Shown here one piece after another: positions 40,751 through 48,695 of a stretch of 64,000 nucleotides of DNA. A program made the translations under genes and the position numbers. Numbering within the stretch: the first letter of the stretch is position 1; every line of letters starts with the position of its first letter. A model generated the notes under the pieces. It worked only from the letters and a program-made list of their open reading frames with translations. It was not told where the DNA came from and made no database searches. Source of the stretch: Chitinophaga parva (GTDB lineage Bacteria > Bacteroidota > Bacteroidia > Chitinophagales > Chitinophagaceae). The stretch lies in assembly GCF_003071345.1 (NCBI RefSeq), contig NZ_QCYK01000003.1, positions 1,120,459 through 1,184,458 on the forward strand. The letters are read 5' to 3'.

Positions 40751-41677
40751 ATGAGCAATTATCTATTCTCTTATAAAAAAATCCTCCGGGGCCTGGTATT
40801 ACCGCTGTTATGGTTGCCCATGATCCCCCAGGCTGTCTCTGCGCAGGCCGCCGATTCAACTGTCACGGAAGCGCCGGTAAAAAAATGGGGAAAGCCCGTC
40901 CGGAACACGTTTGAAAGCATCTGGCTGATAGACGCGCAAACCGTGGAAGTACCGGTAAAGAAAACTTTTGAAATGGATTTCCGCCACCGCTTTGGCGTTG
41001 TGAACAATGGCTATAAAGACTTTTACGGCCTGTTCTCTTCTGCCAACATCGGGCTGAACGCAAGCTATGTGCCGGTAAAGAACCTGCTGATCGGCGTGGC
41101 GCTCACCAAGTATGACATGACCTGGGAAGGCTATCTTAAATACGCCATCCTTCGCCAGGTAAGGTCTGGTGCGGGATCACCGGTGAGTGTTACCTACTAC
41201 GGTAACCTGGCCATCGAAAGCAGGCAGAGCGATACTTATAATTATTTCAGTGACCGCATGTCTTATTTCCACCAGCTGATCATCGGCCGCAAGATCACGG
41301 AACGCCTGTCATTGCAGGTGGCGCCCGGCTGGGCACACTTCAACGTGGTGAACGGTTACAATCCTTACCCAGGCAAGTTCCTGAAGGAAAAACCGAACGA
41401 TCATTTTGCGCTCTCCGTGGGCGGGCGCTTTAAGCTGAAAGATGCCATGGCGGTTATTGCCAACTATGACCAGCCATTGACAACGGACAATGTAGGCAAC
41501 GCGCATCCCAACCTGTCGTTAGGGCTGGAGATGTCTACCAGCGGCCACACCTTCCAGTTCTTCGTGGGCAACTACAGCTACCTGACGCCGCAACGGAACC
41601 TGGTTTTCAACCAGAATGATTTTACAAAAAAGCAATTCCTGATAGGGTTCAACATCACCCGTTTATGGAATTACTAA
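40751..41677 (+). CDS. DUF5777-like outer-membrane beta-barrel protein
   Basis: A 308-residue protein with signal peptide 'WLPMIPQAVSAQAAD'. The mature part is rich in alternating beta strands: 'FEMDFRHRFGVVNNGYKDFYGLFSSANIGLNASY', 'LLIGVALTKYDMTWEGYLKYAILRQ' and a terminal 'KKQFLIGFNITRLWNY' that ends in an aromatic residue as barrel proteins do. This pattern corresponds to DUF5777, often encoded beside YceI and cytochrome genes in Bacteroidota. It is placed between two cytochrome genes, 12 bp and 34 bp away. Confidence 0.8.
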   Translation: MSNYLFSYKKILRGLVLPLLWLPMIPQAVSAQAADSTVTEAPVKKWGKPVRNTFESIWLIDAQTVEVPVKKTFEMDFRHRFGVVNNGYKDFYGLFSSANIGLNASYVPVKNLLIGVALTKYDMTWEGYLKYAILRQVRSGAGSPVSVTYYGNLAIESRQSDTYNYFSDRMSYFHQLIIGRKITERLSLQVAPGWAHFNVVNGYNPYPGKFLKEKPNDHFALSVGGRFKLKDAMAVIANYDQPLTTDNVGNAHPNLSLGLEMSTSGHTFQFFVGNYSYLTPQRNLVFNQNDFTKKQFLIGFNITRLWNY

Positions 41678-41711
41678 ATGCTAATCCTGTAATCATCAAA
41701 AACCTGACAAC

Positions 41712-42116
41712 ATGAAGATCAGTTTCCTGAAAAGCAGCCCGCTGCTATTGGCAGCAGCTTTTGCGGCGCTCTCCTTCTCGGCCCCGGGCGATCCCTGGAT
41801 TGTGCCCGAGAAAAACGCCAAGATGCCCAACCCGGTAAAGTCTTCACCGGCCTCCATTGCCGATGGGAAAGCCCTGTGGGCAAAGAACTGCCAGTCCTGC
41901 CACGGCAAAGCCGGCGAAGGTGACGGGTCCAAGGCGGCACAGCTGAAAACACAGCCACCCAACTTCACCAGCGCCGACTTCCAGAAGCAAACCGATGGCG
42001 CGCTTTTCTACAAGACCAGTGAAGGCAGGAACGACATGCCTTCCTTCAAGAAAAAACTGCCGGACGCAGAAGACATCTGGAACCTGGTGAACTACATGCG
42101 CACTTTCAAAAAATAA
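41712..42116 (+). CDS. Monoheme c-type cytochrome, secreted
   Basis: A 134-residue protein with an N-terminal signal ('LLLAAAFAALSFSAPGD') and one class-I cytochrome domain: 'GKALWAKNCQSCHGKAGEGDG' (heme site) and 'EGRNDMPSFKKKLPDAEDIWNLVNYMRTF' (axial Met in NDMPSF). It is probably a soluble periplasmic electron carrier for the Fe-S/NrfD module encoded just downstream. A strong hairpin follows the stop codon at 42,134-42,161. Confidence 0.92.
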   Translation: MKISFLKSSPLLLAAAFAALSFSAPGDPWIVPEKNAKMPNPVKSSPASIADGKALWAKNCQSCHGKAGEGDGSKAAQLKTQPPNFTSADFQKQTDGALFYKTSEGRNDMPSFKKKLPDAEDIWNLVNYMRTFKK

Positions 42117-42133
42117 TGAAGGCTGTCATTGAA

Positions 42134-42161
42134 AAACCGGCTTGCAGGTGCAAGCCGGTTT
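42134..42161 (+). terminator. Perfect hairpin between cytochrome and Tat-protein genes
   Basis: AAACCGGCTTGCA and TGCAAGCCGGTTT are perfect 13-bp arms around GG. No T-tract follows, so it may be a partial terminator or an mRNA-processing or stabilising hairpin that sets lower expression of the downstream Fe-S/NrfD genes. Confidence 0.5.
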
Positions 42162-42181
42162 CACCACAAAACATCACGCAT

Positions 42182-42430
42182 ATGCCCAACGAACATACTG
42201 TAAAACGCCGCGCCTTTGTAGGATGGATAGGCCTGTTTGCCACCTCCATAGCAGGCCTCTCCCTCTTCCGGAAATCCCGCAGCACAGCGAGTTCCATGCC
42301 ACCCGTGCCGGTTACGTTGCTAACCGAAGACGGGCGCCTGGTACAAGTGGATGCTGCCGCGCTGGAACAGCAGCCCCGGAAAAAAATCTCGAACGACGAA
42401 TTGCGTACCTGGGTAAAAAAAAGACCCTGA
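42182..42430 (+). CDS. Small Tat-type protein related to the N-terminus of the adjacent Fe-S subunit
   Basis: 82 residues from ATG at 42182; an in-frame ATG at 42116 would read through the hairpin and is less likely. The twin-arginine start 'HTVKRRAFVGWIGLFATSIAGLSLF' is followed by 'VTLLTEDGRLVQVDAAALEQQ'. The next protein has the same layout, 'SRRAFLSGAA' and then 'VKLLSVDGEVIEVDRAFLKP'. It is likely a paralogue of that N-terminal segment without clusters, perhaps an assembly or docking factor. Function is unknown. Confidence 0.65.
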   Translation: MPNEHTVKRRAFVGWIGLFATSIAGLSLFRKSRSTASSMPPVPVTLLTEDGRLVQVDAAALEQQPRKKISNDELRTWVKKRP

Positions 42431-42462
42431 GGCATGCTATCGGCTAACAACAAATCAAGGTT

Positions 42463-43401
42463 ATGAGCGAATTAACAAACGGATCACAAAGCAGGCGCGC
42501 CTTTCTCTCCGGTGCGGCACTGGCTGCAGTAAGTGCGGCGGCGGCGTCCTGCAACCATCTTAAAGATCCTTTTTCCACCCAGGCAGCGGCACTGGATGTA
42601 ACGCCCACCGGCGAAAAAGTAAAACTGCTGTCGGTAGATGGTGAGGTGATAGAAGTGGACCGGGCTTTCCTGAAACCCGTGCCCCACCTGCCCAGCGTTA
42701 CAAACGCGGAAGCACGCGTAGGTATACCCGGTAAAAAATTTGTGATGGTCATAGACCTGGCCCGTTGCAAAAACCTGAAACGTTGCCAGGCGGCTTGTGA
42801 TCACATGCACCATATCCAGGACGGACAAAACTGGATCAAGGTGCAGAAGATGCAGGAATCTGCACACACCGCGCCTTACTGGCAGCCTACTACCTGCATG
42901 CATTGCGATGAACCGCCCTGCGTGAAAGTATGCCCGGTGGATGCCACGTTCAAGAGACAGGATGGCATTGTGCTGATCGACAGTGACCGCTGTATCGGTT
43001 GCCGCTTCTGCATGGCTGCTTGTCCTTACTCCACCCGCGTATTCAACTGGAATGAACCAGTGCTGCCCAAAGAAATTGCAAAGCAGCCCTACTGCGCTGA
43101 AACCAGCGTGCCTCAGAAAAAGGGCACCGTGGGCAAATGCGACTTCTGCCCGGACATGACCCGCCGGGGAGAATTACCCCACTGCGTTTCCGCCTGTCCT
43201 AACGGCGTATTCTTCTTCGGTGACCTGAATGAAGACAGCGTAACCAACGGTGCAGAGACCTTCCGCTTCAGTGACCTGATGCGGGACAAAGCGGGTTACC
43301 GCCTGATGGAAGACCTGGGCACCCGGCCCAGCGTGTACTACCTGCCACCGGTGAACAGGAATTTTCCTATTGAAGCAGGTGAGGAAAACGATAAAGGCTG
43401 A
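42463..43401 (+). CDS. Tat-exported 4Fe-4S ferredoxin subunit, PsrB/NrfC/DmsB-like
   Basis: A 312-residue protein. The twin-arginine signal 'QSRRAFLSGAALAAVSAAAASC' is followed by four cysteine groups: 'DLARCKNLKRCQAACDHMHH' near residue 103, 'TTCMHCDEPPCVKVCPVDAT' near 145, 'DRCIGCRFCMAACPYSTR' near 178 and 'KCDFCPDMTRRGELPHCVSACP' near 227. These fit four [4Fe-4S] clusters. It is the electron-transfer subunit normally found between a molybdoenzyme and an NrfD/PsrC anchor. Here the NrfD gene follows at 43,436, but no catalytic subunit is encoded nearby. Confidence 0.93.
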   Translation: MSELTNGSQSRRAFLSGAALAAVSAAAASCNHLKDPFSTQAAALDVTPTGEKVKLLSVDGEVIEVDRAFLKPVPHLPSVTNAEARVGIPGKKFVMVIDLARCKNLKRCQAACDHMHHIQDGQNWIKVQKMQESAHTAPYWQPTTCMHCDEPPCVKVCPVDATFKRQDGIVLIDSDRCIGCRFCMAACPYSTRVFNWNEPVLPKEIAKQPYCAETSVPQKKGTVGKCDFCPDMTRRGELPHCVSACPNGVFFFGDLNEDSVTNGAETFRFSDLMRDKAGYRLMEDLGTRPSVYYLPPVNRNFPIEAGEENDKG

Positions 43402-43435
43402 TGCCCCCTTCTCCTACCTCTAAAAAAACATTATC

Positions 43436-44743
43436 GTGGAAAGAACAATTGCATTGCGCGAAGAACAGGTTATAGAAGATCTCCTGCCCCGCAAGTTTGG
43501 AAAAACAGGGCAGTTATGGGTGGGTGTATTATCCTGTATCTGCCTGGTGGGCCTGTATGCCTATTACCGCCAGCTGCGGTATGGGCTGGGCGTTACAGCC
43601 ATGCGGGACTATGTTTCCTGGGGATTATATATTTCAAATTTCGTTTTTTTCGTAGCCATCAGCCTCGTAGGTTCCCTTATCACGGCCATCCTGCGCCTGG
43701 CAAATGTAAAATGGAGCACCCCCCTTACGCGGATCGCGGAGATGATCGCCATTGCAGCCATCATGTTTGCCGCCCTCATTATCATCGTGGACATGGGACG
43801 GCCGGAACGCCTGCTTAATGTATTTGCACATGGCCGCATCCAGTCACCCATCATCTGGGATGTGGTGGTGATCACTACCTATTTCTTCATTAGTTGCCTG
43901 CTCCTTTACCTGCCATTGCTGCCGGACATCAAAATACTGATCGACCACCAACGCACCGCCACCCGGCCTTTCCAGCGCCTGTACCGCTTCCTGGGCTCCT
44001 TCTGGAAGGGCAATACAGGGCAGGTGGCCATCAGCGACCGGGCCATCAACATCCTTTGCATCACCATTATCCCGGTAGCTTTCGGCATTCACACTGTTAC
44101 TTCCTGGCTCTTTGCCACAACCTTCCGCCCCGGGTGGGACAGCACCAACTTTGGCGCCTACTTTATTTCCGGCGCTTTCCTGGCCGGCAGCGGTGCCGTA
44201 GTGGTGGCCATGTACGTAGTGCGCAAGGCCTATGGGATGGACCATTACATTACCGATGATCACTTCGACAAGATGGGTAAGATCGTGGTGCTGCTGGCAC
44301 TGGTGTACCTGTATTTCAATATCAGTGAATACCTGCTGCCCGCATTTAAAATGAAGGAAGGCGAGGACGCCCACCTGCGGGAATTATTCAGCGGCGACTG
44401 GGCGCTGAGGTTCTGGGCCACCATTTTCATTTCCATGCTGCTGCCCATGGTGATCCTGTTGTTTCCCAAAGGCCGCAGGCCACTGCCCATGTTCCTGGTG
44501 GGCATCATGGTGGTGATAGGCGCGTGGTTCAAGCGGTATATTATCGTAGTGCCGTCTATGTTACACCCGTTCCTGCCCATGCACGATGTACCGCTTAGTT
44601 ACAAAAGCTATTTCCCAAGCTGGGAAGAATGGGCCATTGCCTGTGGTTCACTGGCGGGCGGTATGCTGGTGATTACCCTGCTGATCAGGATATTCCCGAT
44701 CGTGCCGATCCATGAAACAATAGAAGAAATGAAAGCGAACTGA
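43436..44743 (+). CDS. NrfD/PsrC-family quinone-reactive membrane subunit
   Basis: A 435-residue protein, GTG start, with about ten membrane helices. Segments typical of the family are 'GLGVTAMRDYVSWGLYISNFVFFVAISLVGSLI' near residue 50, 'IIVDMGRPERLLNVFAHGRIQSPIIWDVVV' near residue 120 and 'SGAFLAGSGAVVVAMYVVRKAYGM' near 255. NrfD-like subunits exchange electrons between menaquinol and the Fe-S subunit on the periplasmic side. It is encoded right after its Fe-S partner. Together with cytochromes at 40,325 and 41,712 it could form a quinol:cytochrome c oxidoreductase. Confidence 0.92.
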   Translation: MERTIALREEQVIEDLLPRKFGKTGQLWVGVLSCICLVGLYAYYRQLRYGLGVTAMRDYVSWGLYISNFVFFVAISLVGSLITAILRLANVKWSTPLTRIAEMIAIAAIMFAALIIIVDMGRPERLLNVFAHGRIQSPIIWDVVVITTYFFISCLLLYLPLLPDIKILIDHQRTATRPFQRLYRFLGSFWKGNTGQVAISDRAINILCITIIPVAFGIHTVTSWLFATTFRPGWDSTNFGAYFISGAFLAGSGAVVVAMYVVRKAYGMDHYITDDHFDKMGKIVVLLALVYLYFNISEYLLPAFKMKEGEDAHLRELFSGDWALRFWATIFISMLLPMVILLFPKGRRPLPMFLVGIMVVIGAWFKRYIIVVPSMLHPFLPMHDVPLSYKSYFPSWEEWAIACGSLAGGMLVITLLIRIFPIVPIHETIEEMKAN

Positions 44744-44744
44744 T

Positions 44745-45641
44745 ATGAAAACATGCATACAATACAGTTTCCTGGCAGGCCTCCTGCTGCTACTGGCGTG
44801 GGCACCTGCAGCCCATGCGCAGAATAATACGGCGGAGTTGCTGCTAAAACTGGAATATTTCGATAACGCGGACCATGTTCCTTACCTGCAGGTAACGGCC
44901 ATGGAAAAAAAAGACGGCAAGCTGCAACCGCTGAATGCCCTGCCCGTGCAGCTTTACCTGGGCGACAGCCTGCCCGCCAATGTTATTGCCAAGGTGGTGA
45001 CCAATGAAACCGGTAAAGCCTTTGCCACATTGCCCCCCTCCCTGCAGGCGGCCTGGAAGGCCAGCAACCAGCAGCAATTCATAGCGGTAAGCGGCGCCAC
45101 GCACCAGTTTACCTCCACGGTAAAAACGCTGGACATTACGAAAGCCCGGTTGCTGCTGGATACCATTGCCGGTGATGACGGCGCCCGCACGGTGCGGGCT
45201 ACCGTACAGGAAATGCATGGCGACAGCGCTGTGAACATAAAGGATGTGGAAATAAAGATCGGCGTGCAGCGGCAGGCTTCTTTCCTGCCCATCGGGGATG
45301 ATGAATCCTACACCACCGATTCTACCGGCACGGTCACTGCTACCTTCTCCCGCGACTCCCTGCCCGGTGATGCAAAAGGCAACCTGGTGCTGGGCGCCCG
45401 CATAGAAGATAATGATAGCTATGGCAACGTAAGTGTGCTCAAAACAGTGCCCTGGGGCGGGCCTGGCCAACACGATAGTTTCGGGTTTGGTGACCGCTCG
45501 TTATGGGCCACTGGCGCTAAGGCACCTTTACCTTTGCTACTGGTGGCGCTCTCCGCTATCATTGCGGTATGGGGCATCATCTTCTACCTGGTGTTCCAGA
45601 TTATCCGTATAAAGAAGCTCAGCGATACACAGGCCAACTGA
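44745..45641 (+). CDS. Membrane-anchored periplasmic protein of the Fe-S/NrfD operon, function unknown
   Basis: A 298-residue protein with an N-terminal signal ('LLLLLAWAPAAHAQ') and a C-terminal membrane helix ('PLPLLLVALSAIIAVWGIIFYLVFQIIRIKK'). The middle is a beta-rich, Ig-like region ('EYFDNADHVPYLQVTAMEKKDGKLQPL', 'AFATLPPSLQAAWK'). I do not recognise the family. It starts one base after the NrfD stop codon, so it is translated with it. A structural subunit of the complex is a reasonable guess. A long-loop terminator follows. Confidence 0.75.
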   Translation: MKTCIQYSFLAGLLLLLAWAPAAHAQNNTAELLLKLEYFDNADHVPYLQVTAMEKKDGKLQPLNALPVQLYLGDSLPANVIAKVVTNETGKAFATLPPSLQAAWKASNQQQFIAVSGATHQFTSTVKTLDITKARLLLDTIAGDDGARTVRATVQEMHGDSAVNIKDVEIKIGVQRQASFLPIGDDESYTTDSTGTVTATFSRDSLPGDAKGNLVLGARIEDNDSYGNVSVLKTVPWGGPGQHDSFGFGDRSLWATGAKAPLPLLLVALSAIIAVWGIIFYLVFQIIRIKKLSDTQAN

Positions 45642-45673
45642 CAACTCTCTGTGTCAATATATCTCCATACACT

Positions 45674-45736
45674 GGGCTCCATCCATAGCTCCGGGAATGC
45701 ATTTTCACACTTGCCAGCCCGCCAGGAGCCCTTTTT
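45674..45736 (+). terminator. Long-loop terminator after the Fe-S/NrfD operon
   Basis: GGGCTCC (45674-45680) pairs with GGAGCCC (45725-45731), followed by TTTTTATTT. The 44-nt loop makes the hairpin uncertain, but the arm plus T-tract fits a factor-independent terminator. Confidence 0.45.
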
Positions 45737-45775
45737 ATTTGCTTTAAACCACGTATTAGTTTCAAAATAACCACC

Positions 45776-46210
45776 ATGTCACAAACACATTTTTACGAAG
45801 TAAACGTTCAGTGGAAAGCAGGAAGAATAGGCGAATTATCATCACCTGTGCTGTCAGAAACTATTACATGCGCTACGCCGCCGGAATTTCCAAACGGGGT
45901 GCCCAATGTCTGGTCGCCGGAGCATTTGTTCGTCGCCGCGATCAACAGTTGCTACATGGCAACATTTTTGGCTATTGCAGGTAATTTTAAAGTGGAAATA
46001 GAAAATTTCAGTTGCCGTACGGTGGCAAAACTGGAAATGGTGGATGGGAAATATCTATTTACAACAGCTGAAATGTTCCCGGTCATAAAGATTGCCGATG
46101 CGCACCATGATACCGAAAAGACACAGCGCATTGCGGAAAAAGCGAAGGCGGGGTGCCTGGTGACCAATTCGATGAAAACAGCCATCACGTTGACGCCGAG
46201 CATCAGTTAG
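45776..46210 (+). CDS. OsmC-family protein
   Basis: A 144-residue protein of the OsmC/Ohr superfamily: 'PNVWSPEHLFVAAINSCYMATFLAIAG' carries the first conserved Cys, and 'IAEKAKAGCLVTNSMKTAITLTP' carries the second. These form the thiol pair used to reduce organic peroxides in true OsmC proteins. The protein is cytoplasmic. It is not linked to the neighbours by tight spacing and likely has its own promoter. Confidence 0.88.
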   Translation: MSQTHFYEVNVQWKAGRIGELSSPVLSETITCATPPEFPNGVPNVWSPEHLFVAAINSCYMATFLAIAGNFKVEIENFSCRTVAKLEMVDGKYLFTTAEMFPVIKIADAHHDTEKTQRIAEKAKAGCLVTNSMKTAITLTPSIS

Positions 46211-46272
46211 TTAGTGAAAGGTTGTGTAAGTATTTATACGTGGACAGGTATATCAAAAACTCATAAATAGAA

Positions 46273-46300
46273 CGGGCAAAGGCGGTACCGCCTGTGCCCG
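46273..46300. terminator. Hairpin between OsmC and PEBP-like genes
   Basis: CGGGCA-AA-GGCGG-TA-CCGCC-TG-TGCCCG forms a near-continuous stem. There is no T-tract. It lies 63 bp after the OsmC stop and 83 bp before the next start. Confidence 0.4.
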
Positions 46301-46382
46301 CCGCTGCCGGGAAAAGAATAATGCCGGCAAATGAAAATGGCAAGTGAATTGAGGCTTTTCAGGTACACTAAAACCCATCATC

Positions 46383-46844
46383 ATGGCAACCACCATCGTA
46401 CAGCTGGCCATTACCAGCCCTGCATTTGAACACAACGGCAACATCCCGGCAAAATACAGTTGTGAGGGGGCCGGCATTAATCCCGCCCTGCATATTGCCC
46501 GCCTGCCGGAAGCCGCCGCCAGCCTGGCCCTCATTGTGGAGGACCCGGATGCACCGAACGGTACCTTTGACCACTGGATATGCTGGAACATAGCCCCCGC
46601 GGGTGAACTCCCGGAAAACGGGATCCCAGGCGTGTCCGGCAAAAATTCAACCGGCAAGACCGGCTATCATCCACCCTGCCCACCCCAGGGTGCACACCGC
46701 TATATCTTCCATGTATTTGCACTGGATTCCATGCTGGAACTGGCAGCCGGCGCTACCCGCCACGACCTGGAACATGCAATGCAGGCCCACATAATTGCAG
46801 AAGGTTCTATTACAGGCATCTATGAAAAACAAGGCAACAAATAA
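46383..46844 (+). CDS. YbhB/YbcL-type PEBP (Raf-kinase-inhibitor-like) protein
   Basis: A 153-residue cytoplasmic protein with the PEBP core: 'IPAKYSCEGAGINPALHIARLPEAAASLALIVEDPDAPNGTFDHWICWNIAP' near residues 20-70, then 'YHPPCPPQGAHRYIFHVFALD' near 98. The DPDAP and GxHRY signatures form the ligand pocket. Bacterial members have no settled substrate. Its stop codon overlaps the start of the pcm-like gene, so the two are co-transcribed. Confidence 0.9.
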   Translation: MATTIVQLAITSPAFEHNGNIPAKYSCEGAGINPALHIARLPEAAASLALIVEDPDAPNGTFDHWICWNIAPAGELPENGIPGVSGKNSTGKTGYHPPCPPQGAHRYIFHVFALDSMLELAAGATRHDLEHAMQAHIIAEGSITGIYEKQGNK

Positions 46845-47508
46845 ACCTGCCGTTACGGAATATGCAGACACCAAAGCGCAGGTGCTGCAAAGGCAGGCGC
46901 TGGTGGAAAACATTGCCGCCAATGGCATTACCGACGTGAATGTGCTTACGGCCATCGGCAAATTGCCGCGCCAGTTCTTCATGCCCGCCGGCACGGAGGC
47001 CGATGCTTACACGGACAAGGCTTTCCCTATTGGCGAAGGACAAACCATTTCCCAGCCTTACACGGTGGCCTATCAAACCCAGTTGCTGCGGGTACACCCG
47101 GGCCATAAAATACTGGAAGTGGGCACCGGCAGTGCCTATCAGGCCGCGGTGCTGGCCATGATGGGCGCTATCGTTTACACCATTGAACGGCAAAAGAAAT
47201 TATACGACCGGGCCATGCATTTCAGCTACCTGCAAACGCTGCCCGGCCTTCATTTCTGCCATGGCGATGGCTTTGAGGGGTGGCCGGACGAAGCACCGTT
47301 TGACAGGATACTGGTCACCGCGGCGCCCGATACCATTCCACCGGCACTTACAACCCAACTACGCCCGGGGGGCATACTGGTGGCCCCGGTAGGCGCAAAA
47401 GGCCTGCAGCGCATGATCCGGATCACCAAGGGAGAGGACGGGCAACTTACCGAAGAGCTCTTTGAGCACTTCTCCTTTGTGCCCATGCTGCGGGGAAAAG
47501 TGGAATAG
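46822..47508 (+). CDS. pcm: Protein-L-isoaspartate O-methyltransferase
   Basis: About 228 residues from ATG at 46822; a TTG 27 nt upstream is in frame but lies deeper in the PEBP gene. SAM-methyltransferase signatures are 'GEGQTISQPYTVAYQTQLLRV' and motif I 'ILEVGTGSAYQAAVLAMMG', followed by 'DRILVTAAPDTIPPALTTQLRPGGILVAPVG'. The enzyme methylates isoaspartyl residues to start repair of aged proteins. It overlaps the PEBP gene by 23 bases, which indicates coupling. Confidence 0.92.
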   Translation: MKNKATNKPAVTEYADTKAQVLQRQALVENIAANGITDVNVLTAIGKLPRQFFMPAGTEADAYTDKAFPIGEGQTISQPYTVAYQTQLLRVHPGHKILEVGTGSAYQAAVLAMMGAIVYTIERQKKLYDRAMHFSYLQTLPGLHFCHGDGFEGWPDEAPFDRILVTAAPDTIPPALTTQLRPGGILVAPVGAKGLQRMIRITKGEDGQLTEELFEHFSFVPMLRGKVE

Positions 47509-47563
47509 AGGATCTCCCGGGTCCTGCGCTCCGCCGTGATGCCTGTTGTTATAATGATCCTGT

Positions 47564-48328
47564 TTAATTTAAAATCCCATTCATCTCCGTTAAGATCACC
47601 GGGGCGCCATCCGTCACTACGATGGTGTGCTCATGCTGGGCCATGAAGCCGCCATTGTTACCGACCATCGTCCATCCGTCGCCGAGCTCTGTTGCGTAGC
47701 TGGAGGAGGTTGAGATAAACGTTTCAATAGCCACTACGGAATGTTTCCTGAAACGACGCAGATCGCCCCGCTCCTTGTAGTTCAGCAGGTTGTCCGGCTG
47801 CTCATGCAGGCCCCGGCCAATACCATGCCCACCAAGGTTCTTGATCACCTTGAACCCTCTTTTCTTCGCTTCGGATTCCATGAGCCCACCTATCTCCGCG
47901 ATCTTTACCCCACCGCGGATGTTTTGCAGGGCCTTCCGCAATATTTCCTTGGATGCATTAACCAATTGCTGGTGCAGGTGGAAGTCATTACCCAGCACAA
48001 AGGAGCTGCCATTGTCTGCCCAGAAGCCATCCAGCTCTGCGGAAACATCGATGTTGATCAGGTCCCCTTCTTTTAAGATCCGGTTACGGGAAGGAATGCC
48101 GTGGCAAAATTCATTACCTACGCTGATGCACGTCCAGCCCGGAAAGCCATAGGTTAAGAAAGGTGCAGATTTAGCGCCGAAGCCGGCGAGGACCTGCGCG
48201 CCATATTCATCCAGTTCTTTGGTGCTCATGCCGGGCCGGGCGTAGTCTACCATTTGTTTAAGGGTAACTGCAACCGCTTCGCCGGCGCGTTGCATGCCTA
48301 TCAGTTCGGATTCTTTGGTTATTGACAT
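47564..48328 (-). CDS. map: Type I methionine aminopeptidase
   Basis: A 254-residue enzyme that removes N-terminal Met from nascent proteins. The five metal ligands are visible: Asp in 'DLINIDVSAELDGFWADN' (two Asp), His in 'NLGGHGIGRGLHEQP', Glu in 'VVAIETFIS' and Glu in 'MAQHEHTIVV'. 'CISVGNEFCHGIPS' is the substrate-side His motif. It converges on pcm with a 55-bp gap and is probably a second, non-essential copy, since most genomes keep one map near ribosomal genes; that is inference. Confidence 0.94.
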   Translation of the reverse strand: MSITKESELIGMQRAGEAVAVTLKQMVDYARPGMSTKELDEYGAQVLAGFGAKSAPFLTYGFPGWTCISVGNEFCHGIPSRNRILKEGDLINIDVSAELDGFWADNGSSFVLGNDFHLHQQLVNASKEILRKALQNIRGGVKIAEIGGLMESEAKKRGFKVIKNLGGHGIGRGLHEQPDNLLNYKERGDLRRFRKHSVVAIETFISTSSSYATELGDGWTMVGNNGGFMAQHEHTIVVTDGAPVILTEMNGILN

Positions 48329-48695
48329 GTTGGATTAAGTCGTTATTGGTAAATCAGGCGGCGTTTTGCCGCAGCAAAGATAGGAAATTAGCCGTAAGTA
48401 AATCTGACGGCAGGGGGATCTGGACCGTGTCACTGGGAGCATTACGATCCTGTCTTTAAGGGTTATGTGCTATAAATCAATAAGGATCAAACAATATTTC
48501 CTACTATTTTAATTATTGATACTACAAATTCCAATCATCAACTTTTACAAGAGATGGGTTAAGCAGTACATTTGTGTCAGAAAAATAATAGATATGCAAT
48601 GAAGGCCAGCCATCAGCACCAGCAGCCTTCGTGACGGCCAGGGCTTTTTCAATCGTTCCCGAATTTTAGCACCCGTTTTACTTTATACTCATTTT
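48329..48695. other. Noncoding divergent region
   Basis: A 367-bp gap between the divergent map gene and the gene at 48,696. It becomes AT-rich from about 48,470. I see no RNA gene; a small GCGGC/GCCGC hairpin near 48,358 and the promoters of both flanking genes are the only expected content. Confidence 0.5.
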
